Positions 41,365 through 49,609 of a DNA stretch of 64,000 nt are shown in pieces (within the stretch, counting starts at the first letter, position 1; the number at the start of each line of letters is the position of its first letter). The position numbers and the translations under genes are program-made. Below the pieces are notes generated by a model that saw only the letters and a program-made list of their open reading frames with translations, was not told where the DNA came from and ran no database searches. Where the stretch lies: the NCBI RefSeq assembly GCF_019392335.1, contig NZ_JAHXRQ010000012.1, positions 1 through 64,000 on the forward strand. The letters are read 5' to 3'. This DNA comes from Mameliella sp. CS4 (GTDB taxonomy: Bacteria > Pseudomonadota > Alphaproteobacteria > Rhodobacterales > Rhodobacteraceae).

Positions 41365-41716
41365 GGCCGCTCGCGCTATTGCTGTGTCTTTGGGCAGGCG
41401 CGGCCAACGCGGACTGGCAGATCTGGTCCCTCGAGGATGCCAGCCAGATCCTGGACTGTGCGGTTGTCATCGAGATGTTCGAAGAGCCCGACGGGGAGGC
41501 CCTGCCGACAGATTTCGCCGCGGCGGCAGAGGCGCTGAGGGCCTCGGTGGCAATGTACCATGGCGACACCTTTGTCCGGCAGGTCAGCCGGGAGCGCAGG
41601 GACTATTGGAGTCGGAAGCCATCATTCGGAAGCCATCATTCGACCGGGCTGATGCCGCCGATCTGCGGCACCTGCTGCCCGAATGTGCGAAATGGGTAGA
41701 GGGGCATGGCTATTGA
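41361..41716 (+). pseudogene. Secreted small protein gene frameshifted by a 14-bp duplication
   Basis: Starts at GTG 41361, overlapping the uvrA stop. A signal peptide (RPLALLLCLWAGAANA) is followed by DWQIWSLEDASQILDCAVVIEM. A tandem copy of CGGAAGCCATCATT (41613-41626 and 41627-41640) shifts the frame, so translation ends at 41699 after an unrelated tail (SFGSHHSTGLMPP...). Removing one copy gives ...KPSFDRADAADLRHLLPECAKWVEGHGY with a stop at 41716, a natural ending with a Cys to partner the earlier one. The gene is therefore broken or can revert by slippage. Function unknown. Confidence 0.75.
41613..41640 (+). repeat. 14-bp tandem duplication causing frameshift
   Basis: Two exact head-to-tail copies of a 14-base unit inside a coding sequence; 14 is not a multiple of three, so the reading frame changes. 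A second 14-bp tandem duplication lies at 19478-19505. Confidence 0.95.
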
Positions 41717-41772
41717 CGCCACGCCCCGCTCCGAATGGCCTGGTATTCGGCTGCCGCAGGACGGCGGGATGA

Positions 41773-42099
41773 TCAGTCCAGCAGCGCAGCGAGGGAGCCG
41801 ATGAAATTCAGGATTTCGCCGGTCTCGCGATCCACGCGGACAACCTCGTCACCCAGGCGGTAATAGGTGCGATCCGGGTCCAGCCCATAGCGCAGCGGAT
41901 CGCCAAGCACGACGTAGTCATCCGTGATGTAGTAGCGGTCGCGGTCCGGTGCCTTGACGCCCTTCTTGGCCAGGCCGGGCGGTACGCAGGCCGGGTCTTT
42001 CTTGGCCAGTCCGGGCGGACAGCCTTTCGGCTGGGCCGTGGCGGGCAGGGCCAGCGGCATGGCGGCCAGGACGAGGATGGCAAGTGAGCGGGTCTTCAT
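41773..42099 (-). CDS. Small secreted protein with PPGLAKK repeats (RcnB-like tail)
   Basis: 108 aa from MKTRSLAILVLAAMPLALPATA, a signal peptide. Two near-repeats follow, GCPPGLAKKDPAC and VPPGLAKKG, then YYITDDYVVLGDPLRYGLDPDRTYYRLGDEVVRVDRETGEIL (seen in segments), resembling the RcnB-like periplasmic fold. Homologues next to uvrA are sometimes mis-named excinuclease subunits, which has no basis in this sequence. Function unknown; possible metal or envelope stress link. Confidence 0.75.
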   Translation of the reverse strand: MKTRSLAILVLAAMPLALPATAQPKGCPPGLAKKDPACVPPGLAKKGVKAPDRDRYYITDDYVVLGDPLRYGLDPDRTYYRLGDEVVRVDRETGEILNFIGSLAALLD

Positions 42100-42205
42100 G
42101 GTCGGGTCTCCTGTGTCTTCGGAGGAAATACCCCCCGGAGCCTTCAGGTTCCGACAAAAGTCATGCCCCCGGCGAAACCTTGCCGGGGACGTCGGGACCG
42201 CGCGG

Positions 42206-42409
42206 TTACTTGCGGGCGCAGGTCTTGATGCCCAGCAGGCTGTAGGGCGGGCAGGACCCCATCGCGGCGGTGGCCAGCATGACCACACCGACGATCAGGG
42301 CAACCCAGGCCCAGGTGCCGCTGAGCCATGCAAAGAAGGCGATCACCAGCAGGATGCCGACAACAGCGCGGATGGCGCGATCGGCGGACCCCATGTTTTT
42401 CTCGAACAT
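42206..42409 (-). CDS. DUF2892 membrane protein
   Basis: 67 aa. MFEKNMGSADRAIRAVVG followed by two membrane helices (ILLVIAFFAWLSGTWAWVALIVGVVMLATAAMG) and the conserved ending CPPYSLLGIKTC, diagnostic of the YgaP-type inner membrane DUF2892 family. The two Cys near the C-terminus are typical. Often associated with sulfur or rhodanese functions elsewhere, but no such neighbour is present here. Confidence 0.88.
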   Translation of the reverse strand: MFEKNMGSADRAIRAVVGILLVIAFFAWLSGTWAWVALIVGVVMLATAAMGSCPPYSLLGIKTCARK

Positions 42410-42482
42410 AATTTTTCCCCAGACAAAGGTTCATTTCCGGGTGAGCTATGACTCGGATCACGATTCGAGAGTATGATTTGGA

Positions 42483-43355
42483 TCAACTGCGCCCGCGCGT
42501 CTCGAACCGGGGCAGCATGGCCGAGAAGTCGCGCCCCTTGCCGTCCTCTTCCTCGACAAAGCGGCGGTACAGTTCCATCGCGGCCTGGCCCAGCGGCGTG
42601 TCGGCATCGGCCTCGGTGGCGGCCTGCTGGCTCAGGCGCAGGTCCTTGAGCATCAGATCGGCGGCGAAACCGGGCTGATAGTCGTTGTCCGAGGGCGATG
42701 TCGGGCCGACGCCGGGGGCGGGGCAATAGGTGGTCATCGACCAGCTTTGCCCCGAGGAGGTCGAGACCACGTCATACATCGCCTCGCGCGACAGGCCCAG
42801 CTTGTCGGCCAACGCGAAAGCCTCGCAGGTGGCGATCATGGTCACGCCCAGGATCATGTTGTTGCAGATCTTGGCCGCCTGGCCATTGCCCGAGGCGCCG
42901 CAATGCACCGCTTTCTGGCCCATGATCTCGAACAGGGGCAGGGCACGGGCAAAGGCCGCGTCGGACCCGCCGACCATGAAGGTCAGCGTCCCACCCGCCG
43001 CGCCGCCGACACCGCCGGACACCGGCGCGTCCAGCGACTCGACACCATGTTCGGCGGCCATTTCCGCAGCCGCACGGGCCGAGGCCACGTCGACGGTGGA
43101 GCAATCCAGGTGGATGGCGCCCTTGTCCATGACCGGCAGGGTCTCTGTCGCGACGGCCTTTAGGATCGAGCCGTTGGGCAGCATGGTGATGACCACGTCT
43201 GCACCCTCTGCAGCCTCCTGGGCCGTGGCGACGGAGGTGACGCCCTCGGCGCTCGTGCCCGCCACGTCGAAGCCCTTGACCGCATGGCCTGCCTTGGCAA
43301 GGTTGGCGGCCATCGGCGCGCCCATGTTGCCCAGTCCGATGAATCCGATCTGCAT
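42483..43355 (-). CDS. mmsB: 3-hydroxyisobutyrate dehydrogenase (internal start of the fused frame)
   Basis: 290 aa if translation begins at ATG 43355, with AGGGAGAGG seven bases upstream. It oxidises 3-hydroxyisobutyrate with NAD. N-terminal QIGFIGLGNMGAPMAANLAKAGH is the Rossmann motif; LDAPVSGGVGGAAGGTL is the substrate-binding signature; the catalytic Lys is in GNGQAAKICNNM near residue 170. Length is exactly that of normal MmsB. The internal ribosome binding site suggests a free MmsB is made even if a fusion protein also forms. Confidence 0.85.
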   Translation of the reverse strand: MQIGFIGLGNMGAPMAANLAKAGHAVKGFDVAGTSAEGVTSVATAQEAAEGADVVITMLPNGSILKAVATETLPVMDKGAIHLDCSTVDVASARAAAEMAAEHGVESLDAPVSGGVGGAAGGTLTFMVGGSDAAFARALPLFEIMGQKAVHCGASGNGQAAKICNNMILGVTMIATCEAFALADKLGLSREAMYDVVSTSSGQSWSMTTYCPAPGVGPTSPSDNDYQPGFAADLMLKDLRLSQQAATEADADTPLGQAAMELYRRFVEEEDGKGRDFSAMLPRFETRGRS

Positions 43356-44393
43356 GGTCCTCTCCCTGAAATCCAGCTTGTCCTTGCCGAGCGGCATCAG
43401 CATCTTCGATACGTCCACGAGGGGCACGCTGTCGAGCGCGTGGCGCCAGTTCGGCGTTTTGTCCTTGTCGATGATGGCCGCCCGGATGCCTTCGAGGAAG
43501 TCCCCCTGTGCCATGATCCGGTGGCTGACGCGGTATTCCATCTCCAGCGCCTTGCGGATGTCGAGGCTGGGCGTGCGCAGCCGGTGGATCATTTCCAGCG
43601 TGACCGCCATCGAGAGCGGCGAGTTGCGGGACAGGCGTTTGAGTGCGTCGCGGGCCATGTCGCTGTCGCTGGCCTTGAGGGTGTTGAACACGTCGCGCAG
43701 GGCCTCGCCGCCGAACAGCGCGTCGATCTCGGGCTGGGCCGCGGCCAGCGGGCTGTCCGGTGCCTTTGGGGCGTCGCCCAGGGCGGCCACGTCGCCGCTG
43801 TCGATCAGCGCCTGTTTCAGGGCGGGCCAGACCGCTTCGGGGTGGAAGCGGTCGGCAAAGCCCGCGTGAATGGCATCGCCCGGACCCATGCGGGCGGCGG
43901 TGAGACCGAGGTATTCGCCCAGGCGGCCCGGGGCGCGCGCCAGCGTATAGGTGCCGCCGACGTCCGGGACAAAGCCGATGCCGCATTCGGGCATGGAGAT
44001 CTGCGTCGACTCTCCCACGATCCGGTGCGAGCAATGACCGCCGATGCCGACGCCGCCGCCCATGACGAAGCCATGCAGGAAGCTGACGATGGGTTTCGGA
44101 TATTCCGCCAGCTTGGCATTCATCCGGTATTCATCGCGCCAGAAGCTGCGGCCATAGTCGAGATCGCCCGCCTTGCCGGTCCGGTACATCTCGGCGATGT
44201 CGCCACCGGCGCAGAAGGCGCGGTCGCCTGTCGCATCCATGATGATCAGCTTGACGGTGTCATCGGTGGCCCAGGCGTCCAGCGCCTGTTCCGTTGCCAG
44301 GCACATGTCCCAGGTCAGGGCGTTCAATGCCTTGGGGCGGGTCAGGGTGATGCGGCCGGCCTGGCCTTCGGTGCGGATCTGGATGTCTGACAT
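42483..44393 (-). CDS. 3-hydroxyisobutyryl-CoA hydrolase fused in frame to 3-hydroxyisobutyrate dehydrogenase
   Basis: One uninterrupted frame of 636 codons from MSDIQIRTEGQAGRITL (ATG 44393). Residues 1-346 are a crotonase-fold hydrolase: RPKALNALTWDM, DRAFCAGGDIAEM, and MPECGIGFVPDVGGTY with the Glu/Asp pair typical of HIBYL-CoA hydrolase. Residues 347-636 are a complete MmsB. Together they convert 3-hydroxyisobutyryl-CoA to 3-hydroxyisobutyrate and then methylmalonate semialdehyde (valine degradation). The junction LDFRERT-MQIGFIG contains no stop but contains an AGGGAGAGG ribosome binding site, suggesting that a stop codon was lost between two formerly separate genes. Confidence 0.8.
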   Translation of the reverse strand: MSDIQIRTEGQAGRITLTRPKALNALTWDMCLATEQALDAWATDDTVKLIIMDATGDRAFCAGGDIAEMYRTGKAGDLDYGRSFWRDEYRMNAKLAEYPKPIVSFLHGFVMGGGVGIGGHCSHRIVGESTQISMPECGIGFVPDVGGTYTLARAPGRLGEYLGLTAARMGPGDAIHAGFADRFHPEAVWPALKQALIDSGDVAALGDAPKAPDSPLAAAQPEIDALFGGEALRDVFNTLKASDSDMARDALKRLSRNSPLSMAVTLEMIHRLRTPSLDIRKALEMEYRVSHRIMAQGDFLEGIRAAIIDKDKTPNWRHALDSVPLVDVSKMLMPLGKDKLDFRERTMQIGFIGLGNMGAPMAANLAKAGHAVKGFDVAGTSAEGVTSVATAQEAAEGADVVITMLPNGSILKAVATETLPVMDKGAIHLDCSTVDVASARAAAEMAAEHGVESLDAPVSGGVGGAAGGTLTFMVGGSDAAFARALPLFEIMGQKAVHCGASGNGQAAKICNNMILGVTMIATCEAFALADKLGLSREAMYDVVSTSSGQSWSMTTYCPAPGVGPTSPSDNDYQPGFAADLMLKDLRLSQQAATEADADTPLGQAAMELYRRFVEEEDGKGRDFSAMLPRFETRGRS

Positions 44394-44418
44394 GTCGGTC
44401 CTGGCTGTGAGGGCGGGA

Positions 44419-44475
44419 GCGAGGGGGCTGTCTGCCCCCTCGCGCTCCCCCGAGAGGTATTTTCGGCCCAAAGAA
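44419..44475 (+). repeat. Dispersed intergenic repeat, copy B
   Basis: Perfect palindrome GCGAGGGGGC/GCCCCCTCGC (five-base loop), then CTCCCCCGAG and the tail GAGGTATTTTC-G-GCCCAAAGAA, matching copy A (19560-19617). It lies between the acyl-CoA dehydrogenase and hydrolase genes of the valine operon. Confidence 0.8.
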
Positions 44476-44490
44476 ACAGGGCGGCGGCGC

Positions 44491-45630
44491 CTAGCTGGCC
44501 AGCATCTGGCGCGAGACGATCAGGCGCATGATCTCGTTGGTGCCTTCGAGGATCTGGTGCACGCGCAGGTCGCGGACGATCTTTTCCACACCGTAGTCGG
44601 CCAGGTAGCCGTAGCCGCCAAACATCTGCAGACAGCCGTTGGCGACCTCGAAGGCGCTGTCGGTGACCATGAGCTTGGCCATCGCGCAGAATTTCGTGGC
44701 GTCCGGGGCGCCGGTATCGAGCTTCCATGCCGCCTGGCGCAGGAAGGTGCGGGAGGCCTGGAGCTTCGTCTCGTACTCGGCCAGGCGAAACTGCAGGGCC
44801 TGGAACTGGTCGATGGTCTTGCCGAAGGCGCGGCGCTCGGACATGTACTGCAGCGTCAGGTCGAGCGCGGTCTGTGCGCCGCCAAGGGCGCTGGCCGAGA
44901 TGTTCAGGCGGCCGCCGTCGAGGCCTGCCATCGCATAGGCAAAGCCGCGGCCTTCTTCGCCGATGAGGTTTTCCGCCGGGACGGGGCAGTCGTCGAACTG
45001 GACCTGGGCGGTGGGGGAGGATTTCCAGCCCATCTTGTCCTCGAGCGCGCCGAAGCTGAGGCCGGGGCTGCCGTCCTCGATATAGAGCGTGGAGATGCCT
45101 TTCGGCCCGGTGTCGCCGGTGCGGCACATGGTGACATAAGCGTCCGAGTAGCCGCCGCCCGAGATGAAGGCCTTTGTCCCCGACAGCCGGTAGCCTTCGT
45201 TGGTCTTTTCCGCGCGGGTGCGCAGCGCGGCGGCGTCGGAACCGCTGCCCGGCTCGGTCAGGCAGTAGCTGAGGACCGTTTCCATCGTCAGGACCTTCGG
45301 CAGGACGCGGGCCTTGAACTTTGCGCTGGCGAAGCTGTCGATCATCTTGGCGCACATGTTGTGGATCGACAGGAAGGAGGCGACCGAGGGGCAGGCCATG
45401 CTCAGCGCCTCGAAGATCAGCGTGCCGTCAAGGCGGGTGAGACCGGCGCCGCCGGACTCTTCGCTGACGTAGAGTCCGCCAAAGCCCAGTTGCGCGATCT
45501 CGGGCCAGAGCTCTTTCGGGATGGTCCCCTCGGCTTCCCACTGGCGGGCGAAGGGCGCGATGCGCTCTTGCCCGAAAGCATGGGCCATGTCGAAGATGGC
45601 GGTCTGTTCCTCTGAAAGCGCGAAATCCAT
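44491..45630 (-). CDS. Acyl-CoA dehydrogenase, probably isobutyryl-CoA dehydrogenase
   Basis: 379 aa from MDFALSEEQTAIFDMAHAFG. FAD-dependent acyl-CoA dehydrogenase landmarks: YCLTEPGSGSDAAALRTRA near residue 125, GTKAFISGGGYSDAYV near 150, FGKTIDQFQALQFRLAE near 265, and the C-terminal QMFGGYGYLADYGVEKIVRDLRVHQILEGTNEIMR containing the catalytic-base region. The association with hydrolase and MmsB genes points to isobutyryl-CoA as substrate (valine pathway). A shared operator-like motif upstream (45721-45738) also occurs in the mmsA promoter. Confidence 0.92.
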   Translation of the reverse strand: MDFALSEEQTAIFDMAHAFGQERIAPFARQWEAEGTIPKELWPEIAQLGFGGLYVSEESGGAGLTRLDGTLIFEALSMACPSVASFLSIHNMCAKMIDSFASAKFKARVLPKVLTMETVLSYCLTEPGSGSDAAALRTRAEKTNEGYRLSGTKAFISGGGYSDAYVTMCRTGDTGPKGISTLYIEDGSPGLSFGALEDKMGWKSSPTAQVQFDDCPVPAENLIGEEGRGFAYAMAGLDGGRLNISASALGGAQTALDLTLQYMSERRAFGKTIDQFQALQFRLAEYETKLQASRTFLRQAAWKLDTGAPDATKFCAMAKLMVTDSAFEVANGCLQMFGGYGYLADYGVEKIVRDLRVHQILEGTNEIMRLIVSRQMLAS

Positions 45631-45720
45631 TGCGGCCGTCCTCCCCCGGGATGAAATGAACGCATGTTCAAATTGTCGCCCGAAGGGCCGCGCATTGCAA
45701 CCATACACAGCGCAGGACGG

Positions 45721-45738
45721 CTTTGCATTTCTGCAAAG
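45721..45738. promoter_or_regulatory. Valine-regulon operator candidate upstream of acyl-CoA dehydrogenase
   Basis: CTTTGCA (45721-45727) and TGCAAAG (45732-45738) form a perfect inverted repeat with a four-base centre. The sequence TTTGCATTTCTGCAA recurs with two differences at 54250-54264. It lies 91 bases before the start codon. Confidence 0.55.
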
Positions 45739-45774
45739 TGATTGCGCCAGCCGGGCGCGGTTGTTTGCGGTAAC

Positions 45775-46911
45775 TCAGGTGTTGGCGAGAGTCTTGCGGA
45801 TCACGTCCTCGACACGGGCAAGGCCGACATCGTTGTCGAACCTGGCCTCGGCGGTGGCCCGTGCGGCCCGGGTCATCTCTGTCCGGTCGGGCGTGTCGAG
45901 GATCCGCGCGATGCGGTCGGCAAAGCCGGTTTGGTCCCACTCGTCCACCAAAAGGCCGTTCACGCCGTCCTCGACCGCCTCGGGGATGCCCGCGTGCCGC
46001 GTCGACAGGGTGATACAGCCGCAGGCCAGCGCCTCCTGGATGGCGGTGGGCAGGCCCTCGGTGTTGCCGTCCGGGGCGGTGATGGAGTGCTGCAGGAAGA
46101 CCTCGGTGGTTTGCAGGTGCTGGCGGACCGCATCATGGGGCAGGGCCCCGGTGAATGTCACCTTGCCCCCCACGCCAAGGGTCTGGGCCAGCGCCTTGCA
46201 CTCTTCCAGCAGGGGGCCATCGCCGATGAAGGTCAGATGCGCGTCGCGGGTGGCGGCGGCGCTGGCAAAGGCGCGCAGGGTCACCTGCGGGGCCTTCTTG
46301 GCCACCATGCGGCCCACGGCCAGGAAACTGCCGGGGCGCTTTTCCGCCGGGGTAAAGCGGCGGATGTCCACGCCGGAGGGAACCACATGCGCGTTCCCGT
46401 GGCGGATGCCGTGGCGGGCCAGGTTATCGAGCAGGAATTGCGAGACCGAGAACATGCCGGCCAGGCGCGGCATCATCAGCTTGTACGAGCGCACGCGTTG
46501 CGCCGAGCGCAGCATCTTGGACGCATCCGTGCCGCGCCAGTAGGTGAAGACGGGAATGCCAAGGTCGTTGCCCAGCTTGGCCATGACCAGCGCCTGGGTG
46601 CCGAATTCGGCAAGGATCACCTGCACGCCCTGGTCTTGCAGGAACCCGGCGAGACGGCGACGATTGTCGCCGAAGGGCAGGCGCGAGGTGCCGTGCAGCA
46701 GCGCGCCGGTGGCGGCGGCAAAGGGTGCGCGCAGCCTGTCCATCGGGGTCAGTGGCGCGCGGCGGGTGAAAAGCGGTTTGCCCAGCGGGTCTTCGCCGTT
46801 GAACCGCCCGCAGACCACGCAGGTGTCGCCTCCGAACAGGTGGGCGATGTGGCGATTGATGAAGGTCTCGCCCATCACGAAGTAGTCGGAGGTGGCGATG
46901 GCGGTTTTCAT
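45775..46911 (-). CDS. Group 1 (GT4) glycosyltransferase
   Basis: 378 aa from MKTAIATSDYFVMGETFINRH. GT-B fold glycosyltransferase: an acceptor domain with LAEFGTQALVMAKLG and FTYWRGTDASKM, and a donor domain with VVPSGVDIRRFTP, FLAVGRMVAKKAP, LTFIGDGPLLEEC and the E-x7-E-like block TEGLPTAIQEALACGCITLSTRHAGIPEAV. It transfers a sugar from a nucleotide donor, probably for surface polysaccharide; donor and acceptor unknown. It stands alone here. Confidence 0.9.
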   Translation of the reverse strand: MKTAIATSDYFVMGETFINRHIAHLFGGDTCVVCGRFNGEDPLGKPLFTRRAPLTPMDRLRAPFAAATGALLHGTSRLPFGDNRRRLAGFLQDQGVQVILAEFGTQALVMAKLGNDLGIPVFTYWRGTDASKMLRSAQRVRSYKLMMPRLAGMFSVSQFLLDNLARHGIRHGNAHVVPSGVDIRRFTPAEKRPGSFLAVGRMVAKKAPQVTLRAFASAAATRDAHLTFIGDGPLLEECKALAQTLGVGGKVTFTGALPHDAVRQHLQTTEVFLQHSITAPDGNTEGLPTAIQEALACGCITLSTRHAGIPEAVEDGVNGLLVDEWDQTGFADRIARILDTPDRTEMTRAARATAEARFDNDVGLARVEDVIRKTLANT

Positions 46912-47232
46912 GGGGCTCTCCACGCTGCTGCGGCCTCGTAACGCGGGCAGGGCGCGGTGCCAAGAGGATCGTCCTGTCGCGGCCAACCGTGCGGCGGGAC
47001 GGGCATTTGGTCAACCGGCTGAGGCATCGAGGGAGATGGGCCGGCTGTCGCGGCGCAAGGGGGTCGGACCCTGCGGGCGGTCGGATCGCAGACCCGTCGG
47101 TGTGGTACGCGGGGCGGGACCGAGTTCGAATAGGTGAGCGCGCAAAAAGGCGCTCCCTGGCACATCATGGCGGGCAGCCGGGCCGACATTGCGGTCGTTG
47201 AAGGGGAGGGCAACGCACTGTATCCGAAGCTC
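46912..47232. other. Intergenic region without recognisable gene
   Basis: GC-rich stretch between divergent glycosyltransferase and FMN reductase genes. I see no ORF with a ribosome binding site and no convincing promoter or hairpin. A GGGGAGGG at about 47199 could be a ribosome binding site for an earlier start of the FMN reductase. Confidence 0.5.
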
Positions 47233-47760
47233 ATGGAGTTTCTTGCGATCTCAGGCAGTGCCCGAACGCTCTCGACCAACACGGCGATGCTGCATGCCGT
47301 GTCGGACATTGCGCGCCCGGAGCACAGGATATCCGTGTTCGACCGGATTGGCGATTTGCCGGTCTTCTCTCCCGATCTGGAGACAGACCCGTTGCCCGAC
47401 CCCGTTCGGATCTTCATCGACCTGATCCGAACAAGCGACGGGCTCATCATTGCCAGCCCCGAATATGTCAGGGCAATCCCGGGCGGCCTGAAGAACGCGA
47501 TAGACTGGCTGGTTTCGCGCGATGAAATCATCGACAAGCCGATCGCCCTGATGCACGGCGCGCATCGCGGCGACGATATGCTTGCGCAGCTGCGCACTGT
47601 CCTGTCCACGGTCAGCACGCGGTTTTCGAATGATCTGTTCCTGCGCTTTGAGCTGATGAAGAAATCCCCTGCCGAGATAGAACAGCAATTTGCGCTGCCC
47701 GAGAGGCGGCAGGAAATCGACGATTTTCTGCGTCGGTTCGCAGAGTTCTGCGGACAGTAA
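47233..47760 (+). CDS. NAD(P)H-dependent FMN reductase family protein
   Basis: 175 aa if it starts at ATG 47233 (MEFLAISGSARTLSTNTAM); earlier in-frame starts exist but the flavodoxin-like core begins here. FMN-binding phosphate loop GSARTLSTNTAML is at the N-terminus, and SPEYVRAIPGGLKNAIDWLVSRDEI near residue 80 is the second flavin contact region characteristic of the family. It reduces quinones, azo compounds or free flavin. Substrate not assignable. The initiating codon is uncertain because no good ribosome binding site is close. Confidence 0.82.
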   Translation: MEFLAISGSARTLSTNTAMLHAVSDIARPEHRISVFDRIGDLPVFSPDLETDPLPDPVRIFIDLIRTSDGLIIASPEYVRAIPGGLKNAIDWLVSRDEIIDKPIALMHGAHRGDDMLAQLRTVLSTVSTRFSNDLFLRFELMKKSPAEIEQQFALPERRQEIDDFLRRFAEFCGQ

Positions 47761-48001
47761 GGGCCCGGCTCAGCCGTTAGAGGCCTGTGTGGCGGCTGTC
47801 CCCGGCCTGCACCCGGAACCGCGAAGGGCTGGCCCCGCATCCGATCCTTCGGAAAATCCGAAAAGTCCTGTTTGGTTTTCATTATACCCAGTGCGTAATC
47901 TATTAACTAACATTTCAGAATTCATGCCAGCTGGCAGATCAGTGAGGATGGGAGGGCCGGGGGCGTCGAACGCTTTGGGCCGGGACAAAGGGAGAGGAAA
48001 G

Positions 48002-49432
48002 ATGCACGCAATTGCAGCAGAGGCCGACAACGGCGAGGTGGCGCAGGACGCGCTGCGCCCGGTCACCGAACAGGAAAAGACCTGGGGCTGGTTCGCGATC
48101 TTCAACGTCTGGGCAAACGACATCCAGTCGCTGTTCGGCTATTCCCTTGTGGCGTCACTGTTCATCTCGTTTGGGGTCAGCGGCTGGACGGCCTTTGCCT
48201 CGCTGATCGTGGCGGGGCTTTTCGTGATGTTCCTGGTGAACCTCTCGGGCGCGGCGGGCGAACGTTACGGGGTGCCGTATCCGGTCTTTGCGCGCGCCAG
48301 CATGGGCACCCAGGGGGCCAAACTGCCCGCTGTCCTGCGCGCGACGGTGGCGGTGTTCTGGTACGGGGTGCAGGTCTATTTCGCCTCGACGGCGCTGGCC
48401 CTGTTGATCAAGTCGGTCACCGGGATCAGTGGTGGCACCGCCTACCTGGGCCTGACAGAGATCGACTGGCTGTCTTTCGTGCTGGTCTGGGCCTTTCATA
48501 TCGTGATCTTCTGGCACGGCATGGACTGGGTCGAAGGCTTCCTGAACTTTGCCGGGCCTTTCGTCTATGCCGTGATGATCGGGCTGGTGATCTATCTGTG
48601 GGTCGCCGCCGACGGCAAGCTCTTGTCCGAGGCGCAGACGATCTTTGCCAACCCCGAGGGCACCTGGGCGACCGAGTTCAAGGGCGCGGTGGCGATCTTT
48701 GGCACGATGGTGGCCTATTTCGCCGCCGTGATGATCAACTTCAGCGATTTCTCACGCTATGCCCGCGACAAGAAGGCGATGGTGCGTGGCAATCTCGCCG
48801 GTCTGCCCTTCAACATGATCCTGTTCTCGGCGCTGGCCCTGCTGACGACCGCGGGCGCGGCCGTGGTCTATGGCGAGAAGATCATCAACCCGACCGAGAT
48901 CGTCGATCGTACCGACAGCGTCGTGCTGGGGATCATTGCGGCCATCACCTTCTTTGCCGCGACGGTGGGCATCAACCTGGTCGCCAACTTCATCCCGGCG
49001 GTGAACGGCATCGCCAACCTGTCGCCGTCGAAAATCAGCTTTCGCAAGGCGGGGCTCATCACCTCGGGTTTTGCCCTCGTGATCGGCGGGCTCTGGACCA
49101 GCTTCATCAGCCAGTTCGGCATCTCGGGCTTCGTCAACACGCTGGGCGCGACGCTGGCGCCGCTCTACGGGATCATGATCGTGGATTACTACATGCTGCG
49201 CAAAGAAGCGCTGAAGCGCGACGACCTCTATAACGAGCGGGGTGGCATCTACCACTATGGTAATGGCTGGAACGAACACGCGCTGGTGGCTTTCTGCGTG
49301 GCGGCGGTCTTTTCGGTGGCGACGGTCTGGGTTCCGGGCCTGAACGAACTTGCCGGCTATGCCTGGATCATCGGGGCGGTTCTGGGCGGTGTGATCTACC
49401 TGGTCCGCGCCAAGGGCAAGGTCGCTCTCTGA
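48002..49432 (+). CDS. NCS1-family nucleobase/allantoin-type permease
   Basis: 476 aa from ATG 48002 (GGGAGAGGAAAG upstream). About 12 transmembrane segments. Family phrases: WFAIFNVWANDIQSLFGYSLVASLFISFG near residue 30, GERYGVPYPVFARASMGTQGAKLPAVLRA near 90, VQVYFASTALALLIKSV, FSDFSRYARDKKAMVRGN near 250 and LGATLAPLYGIMIVDYYMLRKEALKRDDLY near 390. NCS1 carriers import cytosine, uracil, allantoin or hydantoins with H+ or Na+; no catabolic genes adjoin, so the substrate is open. An intrinsic terminator follows. Confidence 0.92.
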   Translation: MHAIAAEADNGEVAQDALRPVTEQEKTWGWFAIFNVWANDIQSLFGYSLVASLFISFGVSGWTAFASLIVAGLFVMFLVNLSGAAGERYGVPYPVFARASMGTQGAKLPAVLRATVAVFWYGVQVYFASTALALLIKSVTGISGGTAYLGLTEIDWLSFVLVWAFHIVIFWHGMDWVEGFLNFAGPFVYAVMIGLVIYLWVAADGKLLSEAQTIFANPEGTWATEFKGAVAIFGTMVAYFAAVMINFSDFSRYARDKKAMVRGNLAGLPFNMILFSALALLTTAGAAVVYGEKIINPTEIVDRTDSVVLGIIAAITFFAATVGINLVANFIPAVNGIANLSPSKISFRKAGLITSGFALVIGGLWTSFISQFGISGFVNTLGATLAPLYGIMIVDYYMLRKEALKRDDLYNERGGIYHYGNGWNEHALVAFCVAAVFSVATVWVPGLNELAGYAWIIGAVLGGVIYLVRAKGKVAL

Positions 49433-49495
49433 TCCTTCGGTCGCGGGTCCTGCTCGGGCCGCGGCCTGCACGGGACGCTCCTCTGCCCGTGCACG

Positions 49496-49521
49496 GCGCC
49501 AGGCTTCGGCCTGGCGCTTTT
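49496..49521 (+). terminator. Intrinsic terminator of the NCS1 permease gene
   Basis: GCGCCAGGC (49496-49504), TTCG loop, GCCTGGCGC (49509-49517), then TTTT. Nine-pair stem with a stable tetraloop, 64 bases after the permease stop. Confidence 0.9.
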
Positions 49522-49609
49522 GCGTTGGCGGGGGGGCTTGATGTCGTGAACTTGCGTCACCCTTGCGGGTTATGCCTAGGTGGGCGGGTCCTGTTCGAAG
49601 GAGGCCGCG

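Noticed and set aside
41773..42099. Naming the small protein after uvrA an excinuclease subunit
   Set aside because: The sequence is a secreted PPGLAKK/RcnB-like protein with no UvrA features.
46912..47232. Several short frames in the glycosyltransferase/FMN reductase gap
   Set aside because: Arg/Gly-rich translations without ribosome binding sites or domain features.
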